Shown here: positions 23,781 through 36,959 of the stretch, piece by piece
Layout of the letters: each line of letters starts with the position of its first letter
Position numbering within the stretch: position 1 is the stretch's first letter
Assembly: GCF_036324505.1 (NCBI RefSeq)
Contig: NC_086354.1
Location: 25,107,707-25,171,706 of the forward strand
Length of the DNA: 64,000 nucleotides
Direction of reading: 5' to 3'
Origin: Eleginops maclovinus
Taxonomy: Eukaryota > Chordata > Actinopteri > Perciformes > Eleginopidae
Notes under the pieces: model-generated
The model's database searches: none
The model's input: the letters and a program-made list of their open reading frames with translations, nothing else
Told to the model about the DNA's origin: nothing
Position numbers and translations under genes: made by a program

Positions 23781-26083
23781 GAAATAGGTCATCACTGTAT
23801 TAAGTGTCTGTCAGAAGTGTAGTGCGTTATTTTTATATGTTGTCATCGACCTTTAGTCTAGTCTGCTTTGTTTAGCGTGTATTTCCACATGAAGTAGGAA
23901 GAAGCACCGGTTCAAACACAGGAAGAAGTTTTATATTTCTTAATGTTCTTGCACAGCGGTTAAAAAGTCTACAGAGAAAACATTATTAAAATAAAGAAAA
24001 AGTCCTCTTAAAAATCTCTGGAGGCTCAGTGTTTCCGCTGATGATCCAGGTTAGTATCCAGTGGATAAATCACGCTATGAAATCGCTCCTGTTCGCGCTC
24101 AGAGCACAATATCACGATACAAAGAATTCATGAAGGATAATACCACGACAAAAACCTGAAATATTTACGATATTAAAAACTGATGCCGTGAGAAAACGTT
24201 TTTAACTGAAGGGCTTTTGCTTTCGTTCTTTGGTAGAATAACAGTAGCTTTGACTTTAGCAATTAGCATGAGAGCTTGGTTAGCACGCAGAGAATTATGG
24301 GAGTCTATACTTGAAGATATGATTGGACCAGAAACAGAAATACAGTTCAGCTTTAAGTGTCCACGTGGAAACAGCGCCTCTTTCCAGAAACGTCAATTAA
24401 ATTATGGAGAACTGCCGAAACAATCCTTAAATGAAAACATCAGGAAAAGGAAAAATAACGGACTAAAAGACGACTTTAATATTATTTAAAGAAGACATTA
24501 AGACAGTGTTCATTTAATTAAGGGGAATAAGTGAAACAGTAAGCCATAAACAACAGTTATTGTACTGGTGGGTTTTTGTACGTTTAATTATAGGGGTGTA
24601 AAAACAAGTGTCACCCAGGAGTCTGCTGTTTGATTTAAGGACATTGAATATGTTAAAGGTGCCATTTAAACCCGCAGGAAGGTCCTTCAAAGTGGGATTA
24701 GGAAACTGGCGAGTTTATAAATCCAGTTTGAAGTAGCAGACGTAGTTTGAGTCCCCAAAGAGTTGAGTTCTGGCAGGAAGTCCGTCCATGAAACCACCGT
24801 GAGTTCAGACCAATGAAGGAAAATGTGTCGCAGAACTTAAGAGTTAAACAAAACCTCTTTAAAAGATCAAAAATAATATGAATGGGGAGAAAGATGGTGG
24901 ACAGTCACTGATTGAATATTGGAAAAGGAAGCGGTTCATTAGTGAGGGTTTTCTCCAGGATTTGAGGCACACAGATCTGGAAAACGGTGGTGCAGAGCTC
25001 CTGATGTTGGGTTTAGACGGAAGTAAGAATGACTTCACATTTGCCTTTTTTTGTCGACACTTGGACCTTAAACACCGAGCATTCCTTAACTTCTGATTTT
25101 ATTTTCTCAAAGTTAAAAAATAATTGGTGAATAAATACTTTAACATCTCTGAACATTTTGCAACTTCAGCTTTCAGAACAGCCGTTCCTGCAGCTGAGCT
25201 CCAGGATTTAGAGTTTCTCATTTAAATTCAACCCTTTTGTGCTATATTTTTTATGGGCATCTTTTCCATCTTTTCTCTGTTTTTAGCTTTTTATAAATGT
25301 GGAACACAGGTATTTTTTGTTTCCTTTCTCTGTTTTTTGAACTGCGTTTCTTGATTTTCATATCAAATCTGGCATCCCGCTCCCTGACGAGCGTTTGCAT
25401 TGAAAGGAGAACATGTAATAAGAGGTTTGTGCATGTTCTATTTAAACTGAACGTATCACGGTATCATTCATTTAAGCTTAATGCATATTTTTGAATGATT
25501 GAGCGTACCTCCTGCAGCACCTTAAAGAACCTCCAGGGGGCACATCATCATCTGAGAAACACCGCTTTAGATTCAGTGTTTTGGTCTCTTTGCTCTTTTC
25601 TCTAAACCAGATATCTTCCCCGTTTATTAAGGAGGTCCAGAGGATCACTTTCACGTCTAAATTTGAATTCTTTTTAGGTGGGTTTGGCCCCTAGAATGTC
25701 CCTGGGTATCACTCACTGACAGAAATGTGAGTCCAATCAAAGCATCACTGTTTTGTTTACTGTGTATTTTCCATTTGTTGTTTATGTATTTGTTTATTTT
25801 ATTGATAGTTAATGTTCAGAACTGTACAACTACAACATCACAAACTACAGAATATGAGTTTACTTCTAATTGGTTTTTGTATTCCTGTTTTACAGACGTT
25901 ATGAAAAAGTGTTTTTCTAGCTTTTAAAAAAAGGGTACGAAGAGCAGATTCATTTCAAACCCCGCTGTGTATATTCCATGTACGATATTATACTATATGT
26001 ACATATTTATATACATCGCTGTGTGTTGGTGTTCAGAGGAAATGTTACAGGAGGTCTGCTTTCTGATCGGTCTCTAAAATAAA

Positions 26084-27610
26084 TGATGGAACCAGTCTGT
26101 TCATGAAGGTGGATCGTGGAGTTTGTTAAGCTAAATGTTTTTAGAGACTTACATCGAGGAGAACAAGAAGTCAGAAACATTTTGGGAATAATGACATTTA
26201 TTTATGGATTATGAATATCTCTCCATCTGTCAGTAAATGAGAATCAATGCACATCAGTATCAGGAATAATGATGTAAAACTCAAGAATAAAAACAGTAAA
26301 TAAAATGTTAGGATCAGCAGGAAGCTGATAACCCGGTTCAAACAGCAACAGATAAACAGATCACAACGGGAACACATTCAAACCTTTACGTGAGAAACAA
26401 CATTTAGAGTTGTTTTCCTTTCAGCTGTTGACAGGTCTTTAATCTGTTCTGATTAAAACACACTTTCCATTATTCTGATTTATCGTTTAGAAGCGTCTCC
26501 ATCATCCAGCAGGAGCCCCGTATCATTCAGGACCCTCAACAAGAAATCACTAACTCCACCTTCAGCTTCCAGATCTCAGAGGGAATAACACGCAGAGCAG
26601 AACAACATTCAGCAATGACCTCTGTGGATGATCACAGTAAAAATCACTTTTAATTAACAGGTTTAATCTTTCACATTGGTGGAAATGGTGGCAGGACGTT
26701 AAGGGTTTCTGCACAAAACCATCACACTTCAACATCTGTCCCCACACATGGGGGTCTCAGGTCATCAAACAGAACATGCAGATGCCTCCTGCAGGAGGGT
26801 GTTGGTGCAGGAGAAACATAAAGGCATCATAATTCACATTAATATCTGCGCTCTCTTTTTGATGAGCGTCTATTTGCACTTTATCTTTTGTACCGGTGAC
26901 AGAAGAAGTACTCTGATGCTTTGGTTAAAGTTCTGATACCACACTGTACAAATCCTGTGAAGTAAAGTCCTGCATTCACAATGAAACTAAAGTCAAAGTA
27001 TGTAAAAGTATAATCGATAAATGAAGCTACAGTCATAAATGTAAAGGAACCCAATGCAGAAGAGGGAAGAGGAGAGTGTGAGGGAAGGAGGCCGATACTT
27101 CACTTTGAACTGCATTCCACCACAGCGCTGGGCGGACCGGGTTTCCTCTATTCCTACAGAACCACTGATCCAAACAGTCCAAGGGTTGTGAGATAATCTC
27201 AGATATCAAAACACTCACACAGACGTCTTCCAGTATGCTGATGGTCTCCTCTTTGTCTTGCTGGCATCTGTTGGCTCTTGGTTTGGTTTGGACAGAAAGG
27301 ATTTGTGATCACTATGGACTCTGGAGGAGCTTCTCTCCGCTTCCTGCTTCTGCATTTCTTCAAGACAAACCATCTTGCTTTAAAAAATGTAATCCTTTGA
27401 GATTAAAAAAAGCTGATACAACGATTACTTTTAAGGCAAGAATAAAACAACGTGTCATCTTCACTTGGTTCTGTTAGCCAGTAAGAAGTCTTGATCAGTA
27501 TCACTCTCCTGTCTTGTTTTATGTTTGATGCACACGTCTCTTCTTTGATAAAAGTTTCAGCTCTTGTCTCGGTCTTAGTTGGAGCTGGTCTTGATTTTGC
27601 CGTAGGATTG
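26084..27610. other. Intergenic, nothing recognised
   Basis: AT-rich sequence with only short random open frames on both strands. Confidence 0.4.
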
Positions 27611-27616
27611 AAATTC

Positions 27617-27960
27617 TTATCTTTGAAGCAGGTTTTCTCCTCTGCCTACTTTAGCCATGAGCTTTGCTTGTCCTCTCATTTCCATCAGGTACTCAACTCT
27701 TTTTTTCCAGCCTAACTTACCCTCAGCTTTCTCTCTCTCAATAAGCAGGTCAATGTACTCTGGAGTGGAGAGAGGATTGGGCTTCAGTGCGATCTCACTT
27801 AGTCTTTTTAGACACTCAGCAGACCTCTGCAATATTTCCCTCCCTTCAGTCTGAAGAAGCTGATATTCAGCTTTCAGTTGGTCGATCAATTCCTGAACAG
27901 TTCCCTTAGTCTCTGTTGGGTTTAACCTCCATATCAGCTGCTGGTTCAAACCTGCACCAT
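27617..27960 (-). pseudogene. C-terminal fragment of a fish P-loop GTPase family protein
   Basis: The minus-strand frame encodes about 110 residues of charged, coiled-coil-like sequence including ETKGTVQELIDQLKAEYQLL, ECLKRLSEIALKPNPLSTPE and YIDLLIEREKAE. From memory of teleost annotations, this is the conserved C-terminus of a large fish-expanded family of uncharacterised P-loop NTPase proteins. The N-terminal G domain is absent here. An AG acceptor (ATGGTGCAG|GTTTG) precedes the frame, so it could be an isolated terminal exon, but no upstream exon was found. It is probably a relic. The matching N-terminal type of fragment lies at 44809-45651 on the other strand. Confidence 0.6.
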
Positions 27961-29060
27961 GCTGCCCTCTGCTGGCTGCTCACACAAACTGCTCAGGTCC
28001 ATACTGCCTCACAATACCCATGATACACTTTCAGGGTCCACTTCCAAGAACCAGAACTATCTAACCAGAACAATCAGCCACTAATAGCTGTGTGATATAT
28101 GGACACACATGTGACCTTCTCCTATAAACCGGTAAACAAGACATACAAGATACTCAGCGATCCTCCTCCTCAGTAACTGCCTTGTCTTCGTAACTGTAGA
28201 AATGTTAAATGAAATACTGTACAGTACAATAACATGTGATCATGTAATGATATCAATATTGGAATATGAGATCAGATACTGTCTTATATGTCTGATATTG
28301 TAGTATCCTATAATTGTTAAATATCTGGATGTTTGGTTGTCACTGGATGTGGCTCACACAATCGGAGAATTGTGAAATAAATTGAATGCATGTTTTGGTC
28401 TTCCTGAATTATAAAGATCTTAAGTTATCTTATCTCAACATGTGTTGATTGTTTTTCACATGTAATGTAAATGTAGTAGTCAGACTTTCTTCTCAGAATT
28501 AGGTTTGTTGTTCCTTCCCATATCTGACGTCGTTTCTTCACTTCTCGTTCTTTTCCGACGTTTGACTGTTTTTTCTTCCTAATTTCGAAAATGACTTTTT
28601 ATTCAAATGTTTTCTATGATTACTTTTTTTGTCTGAATTCTTATTTTCTTTTCTGATTCTGATTCAGGTGTGATGGTTTATGTCTAACTCAACACCATAT
28701 ATGGTAATCTGTCAGTGTAGGAACCAGTCCCTAAATTAGGAAATGACCCAGCATTATATCACTTCCTGTCCCCTGGTCTGGCGGTCAGTGGTTCTGCCAA
28801 AAGGGAAATCATAATGGCCAAGAATAATATCTATCAGAGATTTTCCTCTGATTTCATTTATCATTTTGAGATTCTGCTGTTTGTGGAGAAGGAGCTGAGA
28901 GACTCTCCTTCTCTCTCTAAAGGAGCATATTTGGTTTTGTTGTGTTTTTCAACTATTTGTTGTTATTATGAATCTGTATATTTGTTCCTCGTTTTGGTAT
29001 TTTGCAGCCGATTCTGGTGGTTTTCCATTTGTTCATCTTTTAGTGGTAATCTAGTTTTAT
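27961..29060. other. Intergenic, nothing firmly recognised
   Basis: AT-rich. The 28814-29104 open frame is hydrophobic, low-complexity and without supporting features. Confidence 0.35.
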
Positions 29061-29070
29061 GTATTATGAG

Positions 29071-29812
29071 CAGAGGTGGAGAAGTACTCAGATCTTGTAC
29101 TTGAGTAAAGTAGAAGTACTCAGGTCTTGTACTTGAGTAAAGTAGAAGTACTCAGGTCTTGTACTTGAGTAAAGTAGAGTACTCAGATCTTGTACTTGAG
29201 TAAAAGTAGAAGTACTCAGATCTTGTACTTGAGTAAAGTAGAAGTACTCAGGTCTTGTACTTGAGTAAAGTAGAAGTACTCAGGTCTTGTACTTGAGTAA
29301 AGTAGAAGTACTCAGATCTTGTACTTGAGTAAAGTAGAAGTACTCAGGTCTTGTACTTGAGTAAAGTAGAAGTACCAGAGTGTAGGAATACTCTGTCACA
29401 GTAACAGTATTCTAAATGTTCCTCCAGTGAAAGTAGAAAGTACTCTCCTCTAAATGTACTTAAAGTAGCGACAGTAAAAGTAGTCATTGTCTGATTGGTC
29501 CATTTCAGAATAATATCTCTGATATGTTTTATAATGATTGATCATTAAAGTGTTCTCAGAGCTGGTAAAGGGGCAGCTAGTTTGAATGGCTTTGTATACT
29601 GCAGGGTAGCTGCTGGATTTACTGCAGGTGAACTACAGTCTGATTTAAGGGATGATTATATTCACCATCATTAATCCAGATCTGTAAAGAAACTACAGGT
29701 ATTAAATACCTGTAGTGGAGTAAAAGTACACCATTTACTTCTGAGATGTAGTGGAGTAGAAGTAGAAGTACCTCTAAGTACAGTAAATGTACGTGGTTAC
29801 TTTACTCCTCTG
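29071..29812 (+). mobile_element. hAT-like non-autonomous element with internal 32-bp minisatellite
   Basis: The left end is CAGAGGTGGAGAAGTACTC and the right end, reverse-complemented, is CAGAGGAGTAAAGTAACCAC, which are imperfect terminal inverted repeats of the kind seen in fish hAT MITEs. About nine units of a 32-bp repeat (AGTACTCAG..CTTGTACTTGAGTAAAGTAG) fill 29076-29372. The interior has no transposase. No clear 8-bp target duplication was found (ATTATGAG versus TAATCTGT), so the ends may be slightly misplaced. Confidence 0.6.
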
Positions 29813-30167
29813 TAATCTGTGGGACACACTGCGCATGCTCCGTCTGAAAACATGGCGCTAAAGTTAGCTTGTTAGCTAGCTATGTTAGAGAGATTACACC
29901 ATGAATAAAACACATCAAATAAAAGTCAAGTCAACAAAAACATGGCGAATTTCATCCTAAACAGTTAATATGCAGCCAAGTGAAGCCAGCTGAACTTCTA
30001 AGTGATTCTCAAGTATTAGTACATTTTTAGAAGAAAAACACACTACTTTTTTAAAGTTTAATATACTTCTTAAAAATATCCCGAAATTAAGTCAGGGATT
30101 TCTCAGTTAGTTATTTAGAATGACTGTTTTTGAAAAAGTCAATACAAATTAAAAGTGTTCATTATGC

Positions 30168-30294
<127 letters not shown>

Positions 30295-30590
30295 TGATTT
30301 TGAATAAATTAGTTTAATAACGTGCGGTTGCTAAGAAGGCTTGTGAGTAGCTGTTATAAAAATGTCCCTGACATCTTTTTTATATTGCTGCAAAACTGGA
30401 TTCATTCAAGTTTCTCAGCAAAAAACCCTTTTAGATGGTTGCTTTCATCAGAATCACTCCTGTGAAATTCTGTCAGTTATTATAACTTCTTTGATGTGAG
30501 AGGAATGCTGTTTCTCACAATCCAGAGGAATACAAATACAAATATATATAATTATATATGTTCATATACACACACCTGTATACCTACTTA

Positions 30591-30831
30591 TATACAGCCG
30601 CGGAAACAATGAAGAGACCACTTCAGTATTTTCAGTTTCTCTTGTTTTATTAACTTATAGGTTTGTCTTTGAGTTCAATTAAAACTTGTATTTTTATTGT
30701 ATTCTATAAACTACTGGCAATTGTTCTCTGTGTTGGAATTCAACACACACTGGAATGGTTGCCATGCATGTAGAGATAAAGATTTAAGAAGCATTTGGAG
30801 AGGTCTCTCAATTTTTTACGGAGCTGTATAT
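30591..30831 (+). mobile_element. Tc1/mariner-like MITE, about 240 bp
   Basis: The left terminus is TATACAGCCGCGGAAACAAT..GAAGAGACC and the right terminus, reverse-complemented, is TATACAGCTCCGTAAAAAAT..TGAGAGACC. The inverted repeats are about 30 bp with several mismatches and are bounded by TA, the usual Tc1/mariner target. The interior is AT-rich and non-coding. The superfamily call is inferred from TA and TIR style. Confidence 0.65.
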
Positions 30832-31958
30832 AGACATACAAAACATAGACACTGAATACATGTGCACACATTGTGAGGCATAAATAAGAGGCACAATATT
30901 CAATATATACAAAATAACAGTCATTTCAAAACTTAGCACCATAAGGAATAGTAGTGTTTTTCTATTGTCCGGGAGCAACAGGACGCAGTGAGTCTGGAGA
31001 GTTTTTGCACCACCTTGGATCCACAGTAACGGGTCTTAGGAGATCCCTGGTCTGATTCAGACTTTCAGAAAGCTGGATTGCAGAAAGATATTGTGGGAAA
31101 GTTGAACCGTCTTCATAGAGCAGGCCTCAGTTGTTGTTTTGGTGCGGTTTTCCTTTGGTCTCCATCCATGTTTTTCCACAGGATTTGATTGAACTACAGA
31201 TTTAGCTCATCGGCATCTTCTCAGAAACTTTTGGATGTACTCTCAAAACAAAATCTAATATCCAGAATGTACTTCACTATACACTCCTTATACAATACTG
31301 TTAGCATGTTATGTTAGGAAGTTAATGAGGTCATAAAGCCCTCTTTAATATGTATTTGCTAATGCTGTAAACTACTGTTGTAATCAAGACCACCTTAACC
31401 GAGACCAAGTCATGACTAAGACCAGAGTGTAACAAGACCAGGAGTTTAAGAGGTCGAGGTCAAGACCAAGAGTACAACCACACTACTGTAAACAATGTAC
31501 TTCTTCATATTTCAACATTTGAACACATCTTGATAACGGTGTAGCTTTGTCCCACACTCATTATTACTTCATAAGACTTAAACGCACCATGGTGCCCGAT
31601 ATGGAACCTGGCGCTGCTAACAGCTAACGCCTACTTCCTCTCCTGCAGATTCAAACACAGGTGTGTTGGTCACAATGTAGAATGATCAGGATAGAATAGG
31701 ATGCCTCCCTTTGATATTGAGTTGACTTCATCACAAGATGTTTTACCATGTTCCCCGGGCAACTGGGCCCCGTTAGCCTCAATCATCCACTCTTGTGACA
31801 TCCCTACTCTGAGGCAGATTACAAAAAGACTGTCTCTCTTTTTGTATTTGGCTTGTTTCCACTTTCTTTCCCACCAGATTTGAATGCACCACAGACTCAA
31901 AACATGCTTCACCAAATCCAAGAATCTGCGTTTTGGACTGCAGGCGAGCCGTGTCTCT
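30832..31958. other. Intergenic / il20rb 3' flank
   Basis: No exon-like frame. The portion next to 31959 is presumably the il20rb 3'UTR (minus strand), but no convincing poly(A) signal was assigned. Confidence 0.35.
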
Positions 31959-34900
31959 TCAGGGTCGCAGGTCCTCAGGGGGGCAGGTTTTAGGGTTGGC
32001 GCACACCTGGATCCGCTCACAAAGCTCCTCCTCCTCCGGGCTCATAGGGATCTGAATCACCCAATCAGGTCTCTGCAACAAGGGGGGGCATTTAGTTTTA
32101 CTCACTTAAGACGCTGAAAGATTCACAATAACAATGAGTTCACTGTTTTGAGAATTCAAAATCTACCTACCTACCTACCTACCTACCTACCTACCTACCT
32201 ACCCACCCAGATAGACAGACATAACAAACAGAACATTTTTGGTTTTATTTTAATATTAAAAACACATACGGAAATTAACTGACAAATACATGTGTTAAAA
32301 GTGAAACATATGATTTATTTTTATTTATATTTCAATATTGATTTATTCATTGATTTATTCTCTTTTATTTCCGCATTTTTTAGAATTATTACCTTTTGTC
32401 TCCATACCGGGTGATTCTCATTTGCATATTTTGAATGTGTTTGAAGGTGACTGACCAGTGTGTGTGGCAGAGGCTCTTTACGGAAAAACGTTTTGCAGCG
32501 ATCCGGACGGCAGTGAGCGACGCACCAGAAGACCGCGAGCAGGAAGCCGGCCGTGAAGACGACGCTCAGTGACACCGCCGTCGGCTTCCTCCAGGGGGCG
32601 TCTGGACCTGCATAGAGACCGTCTGATTACCCCTTACATCCTGTTTGAATATAATACTGCAACACCGCCTTCGGCTTTATTTAGTTTTTCATTTGGAAAG
32701 AAAGTCGAACAAGAAGACACTTTTAAAGCATGGACCTGTGATGGAGACGCAGTGTTTGTCGGTGCTGTCGCTCCGGAGCTGATCCTGCAGGACGGTCTGA
32801 GCCCGGACGCAGTACAGCGCCTCCTGCAGGCCAGACACCGACAGCAAGCGCTGCTCCGCCGGCATCCAGTGCACCACAGCCTGGTGAGGGGGGGGAATCG
32901 TATTAGACAAATAAGTGAAAGAAGAAATTATAAATACTGTCAACTTATTTTTGGATCCTTTTTTTGTAACAAATACACTTCTTAAATGCAGAAATAATAA
33001 ATAATCAAAATCAAAATAATTTGAAAAGCTCCAACTTATATTTTTCTACTGTTTTCTGCAACAAATGAACTTTTTTCAATACAACAGACCTTTACACTTT
33101 ACTCTTACTAAACTTGTGCTATTAGGGAACTTTTAGTGTGATGACCTCTGACCTCGTGGTCTCTCCTCCACACCGTCACCTGGACGGCGGCGTTGAGAGG
33201 AAGCTTCCTGAACGACACCTCAAGAGAGTCACCGACCGCCGTCACCGACATCTCCGGAGCCGTCAGGACCGCTGCCGGGACAAACACTCAGGGGTTTACT
33301 CAGAAAAATGACACTGTATTTTTGTTGATTCAAGAGTTAAATTTACAGTAAAATAATCAGGATTACAGGATTATAGTTGCACATTTACCAGATAGAAAGA
33401 TGAAATGAATGAGAAAGAAAGTTAAGTTAAATCATTCAAATGTATTTATTCTACATTATGAGAAGAAAAGTTTTTGCTAACTTTGCAAAAAGGAAATGCT
33501 TGTTTTAGTTTTTTCCGATGTGAGAAATGAGATTTTGTGCAGGGATTAGAAAGAGCCTCACTGTCTCTGCGGTTGAACGGCAGTCCGAGCTCGGTCCAGG
33601 CCGAGGTGGCGGCGCCGCAACACGCTCGAACCCGCAGGCTGTAGTTGGAGTCGGAGCCGAGGTCAAAGGTCAGGTCACAGCGAGGGTCAGAGGTCAGTTG
33701 ACACTCGGGGGCGTCGACCCAGCTGCCGTTCAGCACCGACAACTCGAACTCTCTGAGGGCGACAGAAAGTACGTGATGACGGTACAGCCACTGATATACA
33801 GCATAGACCCTCTGCAGGGCATTAGAGAGGCCTTATCCCTCTTATTGGGGTTCCTGCAGTTCTATCGGTGTTAGTGCATGTAAATGGTCCACAAAGGATA
33901 ACATCCATGTGTTTCCTCCAGAGGAAAGAGAGCGTGTATCCGCCCTCGGATCAGCGCCAAACTTTAATAAGTTCTTCCTCTGCGAATGCTTCGCCCGCCC
34001 TACCGGCTTCATGCCTGTCAGGCCAGCAGTTTGTCTTCTGTTGTCATGACCTAAACATGACTCTGAAAGGTGCAGCCTACCTGTTAGGTGGCATTTATCA
34101 AAGTACTGACAGATTTATGTTATCCTGCTCCCGCTGCAGGGATTCTGCAAACACACAGAACCCCTTACTGTAAGTTAAGGTATTTCAAAACTGTCAGAAT
34201 GTCCCCGATGGTGCCGATGGTGCCGATACAGAACAGAATGCTGCTTTCAACACGTTTGCGGTCCTTTTTGGTTTGGTAATAAATACTGGGTAAAAATATG
34301 TCTTGCTCTTAATTTCTGCTCTTTGAAGTTATTGGATTTGTCTCAGTAGCTACTTTTGATCTTTTTGAAGCTGGTTGGCGTCTTGTTGAGGTGTTTTTGG
34401 TGCTGTGTTGTTCTTCTGTGTATCTTTGTAACTTTTTGAAGTCGTTTCGCTTCTTCTGAGGTCATTTTGAGTCTATTTCTATTCATTTTGCAATCCGTAT
34501 TAGTTCACTTGTGTGTCTTTGTAGTATTTTAGTGTCTCATTGAGGTCTTTTATGTCCTGTGAAGTATTTCTGTCTCTTCTAGTTGTGTTTTTGTGTTCCT
34601 TAGTAGTTGTATATGTGCTTTTGTAGTTCATTTTGTTTAATTTTGCAGTCATTTTGTGTCTTTCTTTGGTTGCTTGTGTCTCTTTATAGTTAACGATACC
34701 TGCATCAGATTTGAGAAGCTCTGAACTCTGGTCACTTCTTCAACAGAGGCGTGTTTTAAAACTTCCAACCAGCCACAGGAATGTTCCTGAGAATGAATTA
34801 AAACCTCTCCTCTGTGACTGATGGCGAACATGACGCAGTGTTTACAGTATCAGCGCAGGTTAATGTGAAACAGACATACCTGCTGACTATAACTATTAGG

Positions 34901-35140
34901 ACAGGTGTGTCATTAATTATTTTAATTACTCAATGGGCGACAAATATGAGCTTTAGAAAAACCTGCTGGATCTGTTTCCCTCATATTCAGCCGCAGGTAT
35001 CAAGTGCATATTTCACATATTTAAAAGTCGAACTATACCTGAGCAAACTCGTCTTAAACAAATCACATCTCAGTTTAAAAAGCTGTAAGCAAAGGAGGCC
35101 GAATTAAACCCAGAAAATATCATTCACATTACAAACACTC

Positions 35141-35186
<46 letters not shown>

Positions 35187-35897
35187 CGCGCGCGTGTGTG
35201 TTAATTTAAAAGTGATCAGAGATGACTCACCCCTGAAACTGGACGCTGTACTGGACTGCAGTGCTGCACGCTGCCTGCAGGGGGCGCCACTTCAGGACGT
35301 GCCTCATGTCAACAGACTCCATGAAGACTCTGCTGGGAGCCGGCAGCGTGAACACACCTGCAGGCAGAGGGTCTCTCATTGCAGCATTTCACTTCATGAT
35401 TTTATTTCATGTTATTTTAATATTCATTATTTTTATTCCATAAGATTTTAAATATGACTCTTATTTTAACATTTTCATATATTTTCCCTTTGATTCATTC
35501 TTGTTATTATTGTAATTTAAACAGTTTGAACATGTTCTTATATAGTGTACACTTTCACTTGTTGTGTTTATCCAAATGTTTCTATTAATTATATTTCATT
35601 AAAGCATTTCTAACTCTGATTTTAAAAAACAGGGAAAAGCTGCACATTTGATTTCATTCATGGATCAACTCAGATTCACGCTGTGATGTGCGTGTGTGTT
35701 TTCACAGAGAAGAGAAGAACAGAAAGACCTCTCTCATATATTCTATATCAGGTGTTAAAGCGGCAGCAGAACGAGAGTAAACACAGGACCGATAAAGAGA
35801 GTAACCACGCTGTGAACACAAAGAACAACAAGGGGAACAGTGATCAGCTGAACTCACATTCAGTAACGTACAGCAGGACCATCAGCAGCAGACTCAT
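31959..35897 (-). CDS. il20rb: Interleukin-20 receptor beta chain (class II cytokine receptor, CRFB), complete, 7 exons
   Basis: Exons (minus): 35858-35897, 35231-35357, 33562-33752, 33153-33271, 32736-32880, 32393-32607, 31959-32072. The phases join to give 316 aa. A very short signal peptide (MSLLLMVLLYVTEC) is supported as the start by an in-frame TGA 36 nt upstream. Two fibronectin-III-type D domains follow: VDMRHVLKWRPL, YSVQFQGEFE, ECQL..CDLT, YSLRVRA and SAWTELGLPFNRR in D1, then VTVWRRDHE and ALYCVRAQTV..CVSIT in D2. One helix (about 217-237, SLSVVFTAGFLLAVFW) and a short tail of about 79 residues ending near MSPEEEELCERIQV follow. The order, the PFNR and YCV.AQT motifs and the MSPEE tail match IL20RB, the chain shared by IL-20 and IL-24 receptors at the epithelial cell surface. 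Other class II receptors are less likely. Confidence 0.88.
32162..32210. repeat. (CTAC)n tetranucleotide repeat
   Basis: About 11 CTAC/ACCT units in the last intron of il20rb, 90 bp upstream of the final exon. Confidence 0.95.
34285..34690. repeat. Degenerate TTTTGTGTCTTTGTAGT-type repeat in il20rb intron 2
   Basis: Loose repetition of TTTTG(A/T)(A/G)GTC, GTGTCTTTGTAGT and ATTTTG(T/A)GTC motifs. Similar sequence occurs at 37320-37850, so it is a degraded low-complexity minisatellite. Confidence 0.5.
35143..35201. repeat. (TG)n microsatellite near il20rb exon 2 donor
   Basis: A TG run with a GCGCGCG tail, about 30 bp inside the intron from the exon 2 donor (35231, minus strand). On the transcript it is a CA repeat. 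Confidence 0.95.
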
Positions 35898-36118
35898 GAC
35901 CGGAGGGTAAGGGTCTCCAGAAGCAGGAGTTCAGGTCCAGCATGGCCAGAACCTGGTCTGCCGGAGAACTGAGCCGCTAATCCACATCATGCTGCTTTCT
36001 GGGTCCAGGATCCTGTCGGTCTAAACCCAGCCTCTGAACAAACAGCAGGTTTAACCCGGGGGAGTGAAGGAGCTGCTCTGAGACGAGTCCGGGTGCTGAG
36101 GCTGCACAACCGGTCCGA
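35898..36118 (-). promoter_or_regulatory. il20rb upstream region
   Basis: This contains the 5'UTR with an in-frame stop before the ATG. No TATA box or specific site could be assigned. Confidence 0.3.
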
Positions 36119-36450
36119 CCTGACACACACACCTGAGAATCACACACCTGAGAAACACACACCTGAGATACACACAGGCACACACACCTGAGAAACACAC
36201 AGGCACACACACCTGAGAAACACACACCTGAAATACACACAGGCACACACACCTGAAAAACACACGCAAGATACACACAGACAGACAGACAGACAGACAG
36301 ACACACACACACTCACACACACACACACACACATACACACACACCTGAGAAACACACACCTGAAATACACACACACACACACACACCTGAGAAACACACA
36401 CCTGAAATACACACAGGCACACACACCTGAAAAACACACGCAAGATACAC

Positions 36451-36548
<98 letters not shown>

Positions 36549-36560
36549 GACACACACACA
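36119..36560. repeat. Complex CA/GACA repeat block
   Basis: Nested repeats of CACACACCTGAGAAACACAC, CACCTGAAATACACACAGGC, (GACA)n and pure (CA)n. Part of the block is duplicated (about 36205-36300 and 36378-36500). Cys/Val-rich frames on the minus strand are artefacts. Confidence 0.9.
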
Positions 36561-36591
36561 CACAGACACCTGAGATACGCACACGTTCACA

Positions 36592-36668
36592 CAGGGACAT
36601 CTCTAATCAGTTGACCAATCACAACAGAGACAGCCTGCTAACCAATCAGAGCAGTGCATCAGCAGGCC
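36592..36668 (-). repeat. Dispersed repeat family A fragment, inverted
   Basis: The minus-strand reading CTGCTCTGATTGGTTAGC..TGATTGGTCAACTGATTAGA matches the family A copies at 41480-41527 and 55895-55943. Confidence 0.55.
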
Positions 36669-36959
36669 CTCTTTAGCGGGCCCTGTTCATTTGAACATGT
36701 GTCCACCCCCACCCCCCCAGAGGGGATCTGGAGAGCAGTCTGGTGATGAAGGTGTCGGACTTTAGACTCTCATCGTGTCCAATCATTAACCTCCAGACCC
36801 CATAAAGACATAAAACTCACTCAGGCTTCAGAACGCTCAGACAACACCTCCCAACATACACCCCGTACACGCGTGTCCAACATACACCCCACACAACATG
36901 TTCACTCCCATTCATGGTCATTGCGTGTCTTTGTTGTTGTTGTTGTGTCTCTGGGCAGT

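Larger units (their letters stand above)
23259..26083 (+). other. slc39a6 3'UTR and downstream region
   Basis: The stop codon is followed by a long AT-rich tail without coding potential. Poly(A) signals AATAAA are present at 23990-23995 and 26078-26083, so short (about 0.75 kb) and long (about 2.8 kb) 3'UTRs are both possible. The 24217-24489 open frame (90 codons) has no recognisable similarity and is treated as UTR. Confidence 0.45.

Noticed and set aside
24217..24489. 90-codon plus-strand ORF downstream of slc39a6
   Set aside because: No recognisable motif and lies in the presumed 3'UTR.
29071..29812. 8-bp target duplication for the hAT-like element
   Set aside because: ATTATGAG and TAATCTGT do not match; the boundaries may be imprecise.
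36051..36590. Cys/Val-rich frames resembling a Cys-rich protein
   Set aside because: Pure translation of CA/GT and GACA simple repeats.
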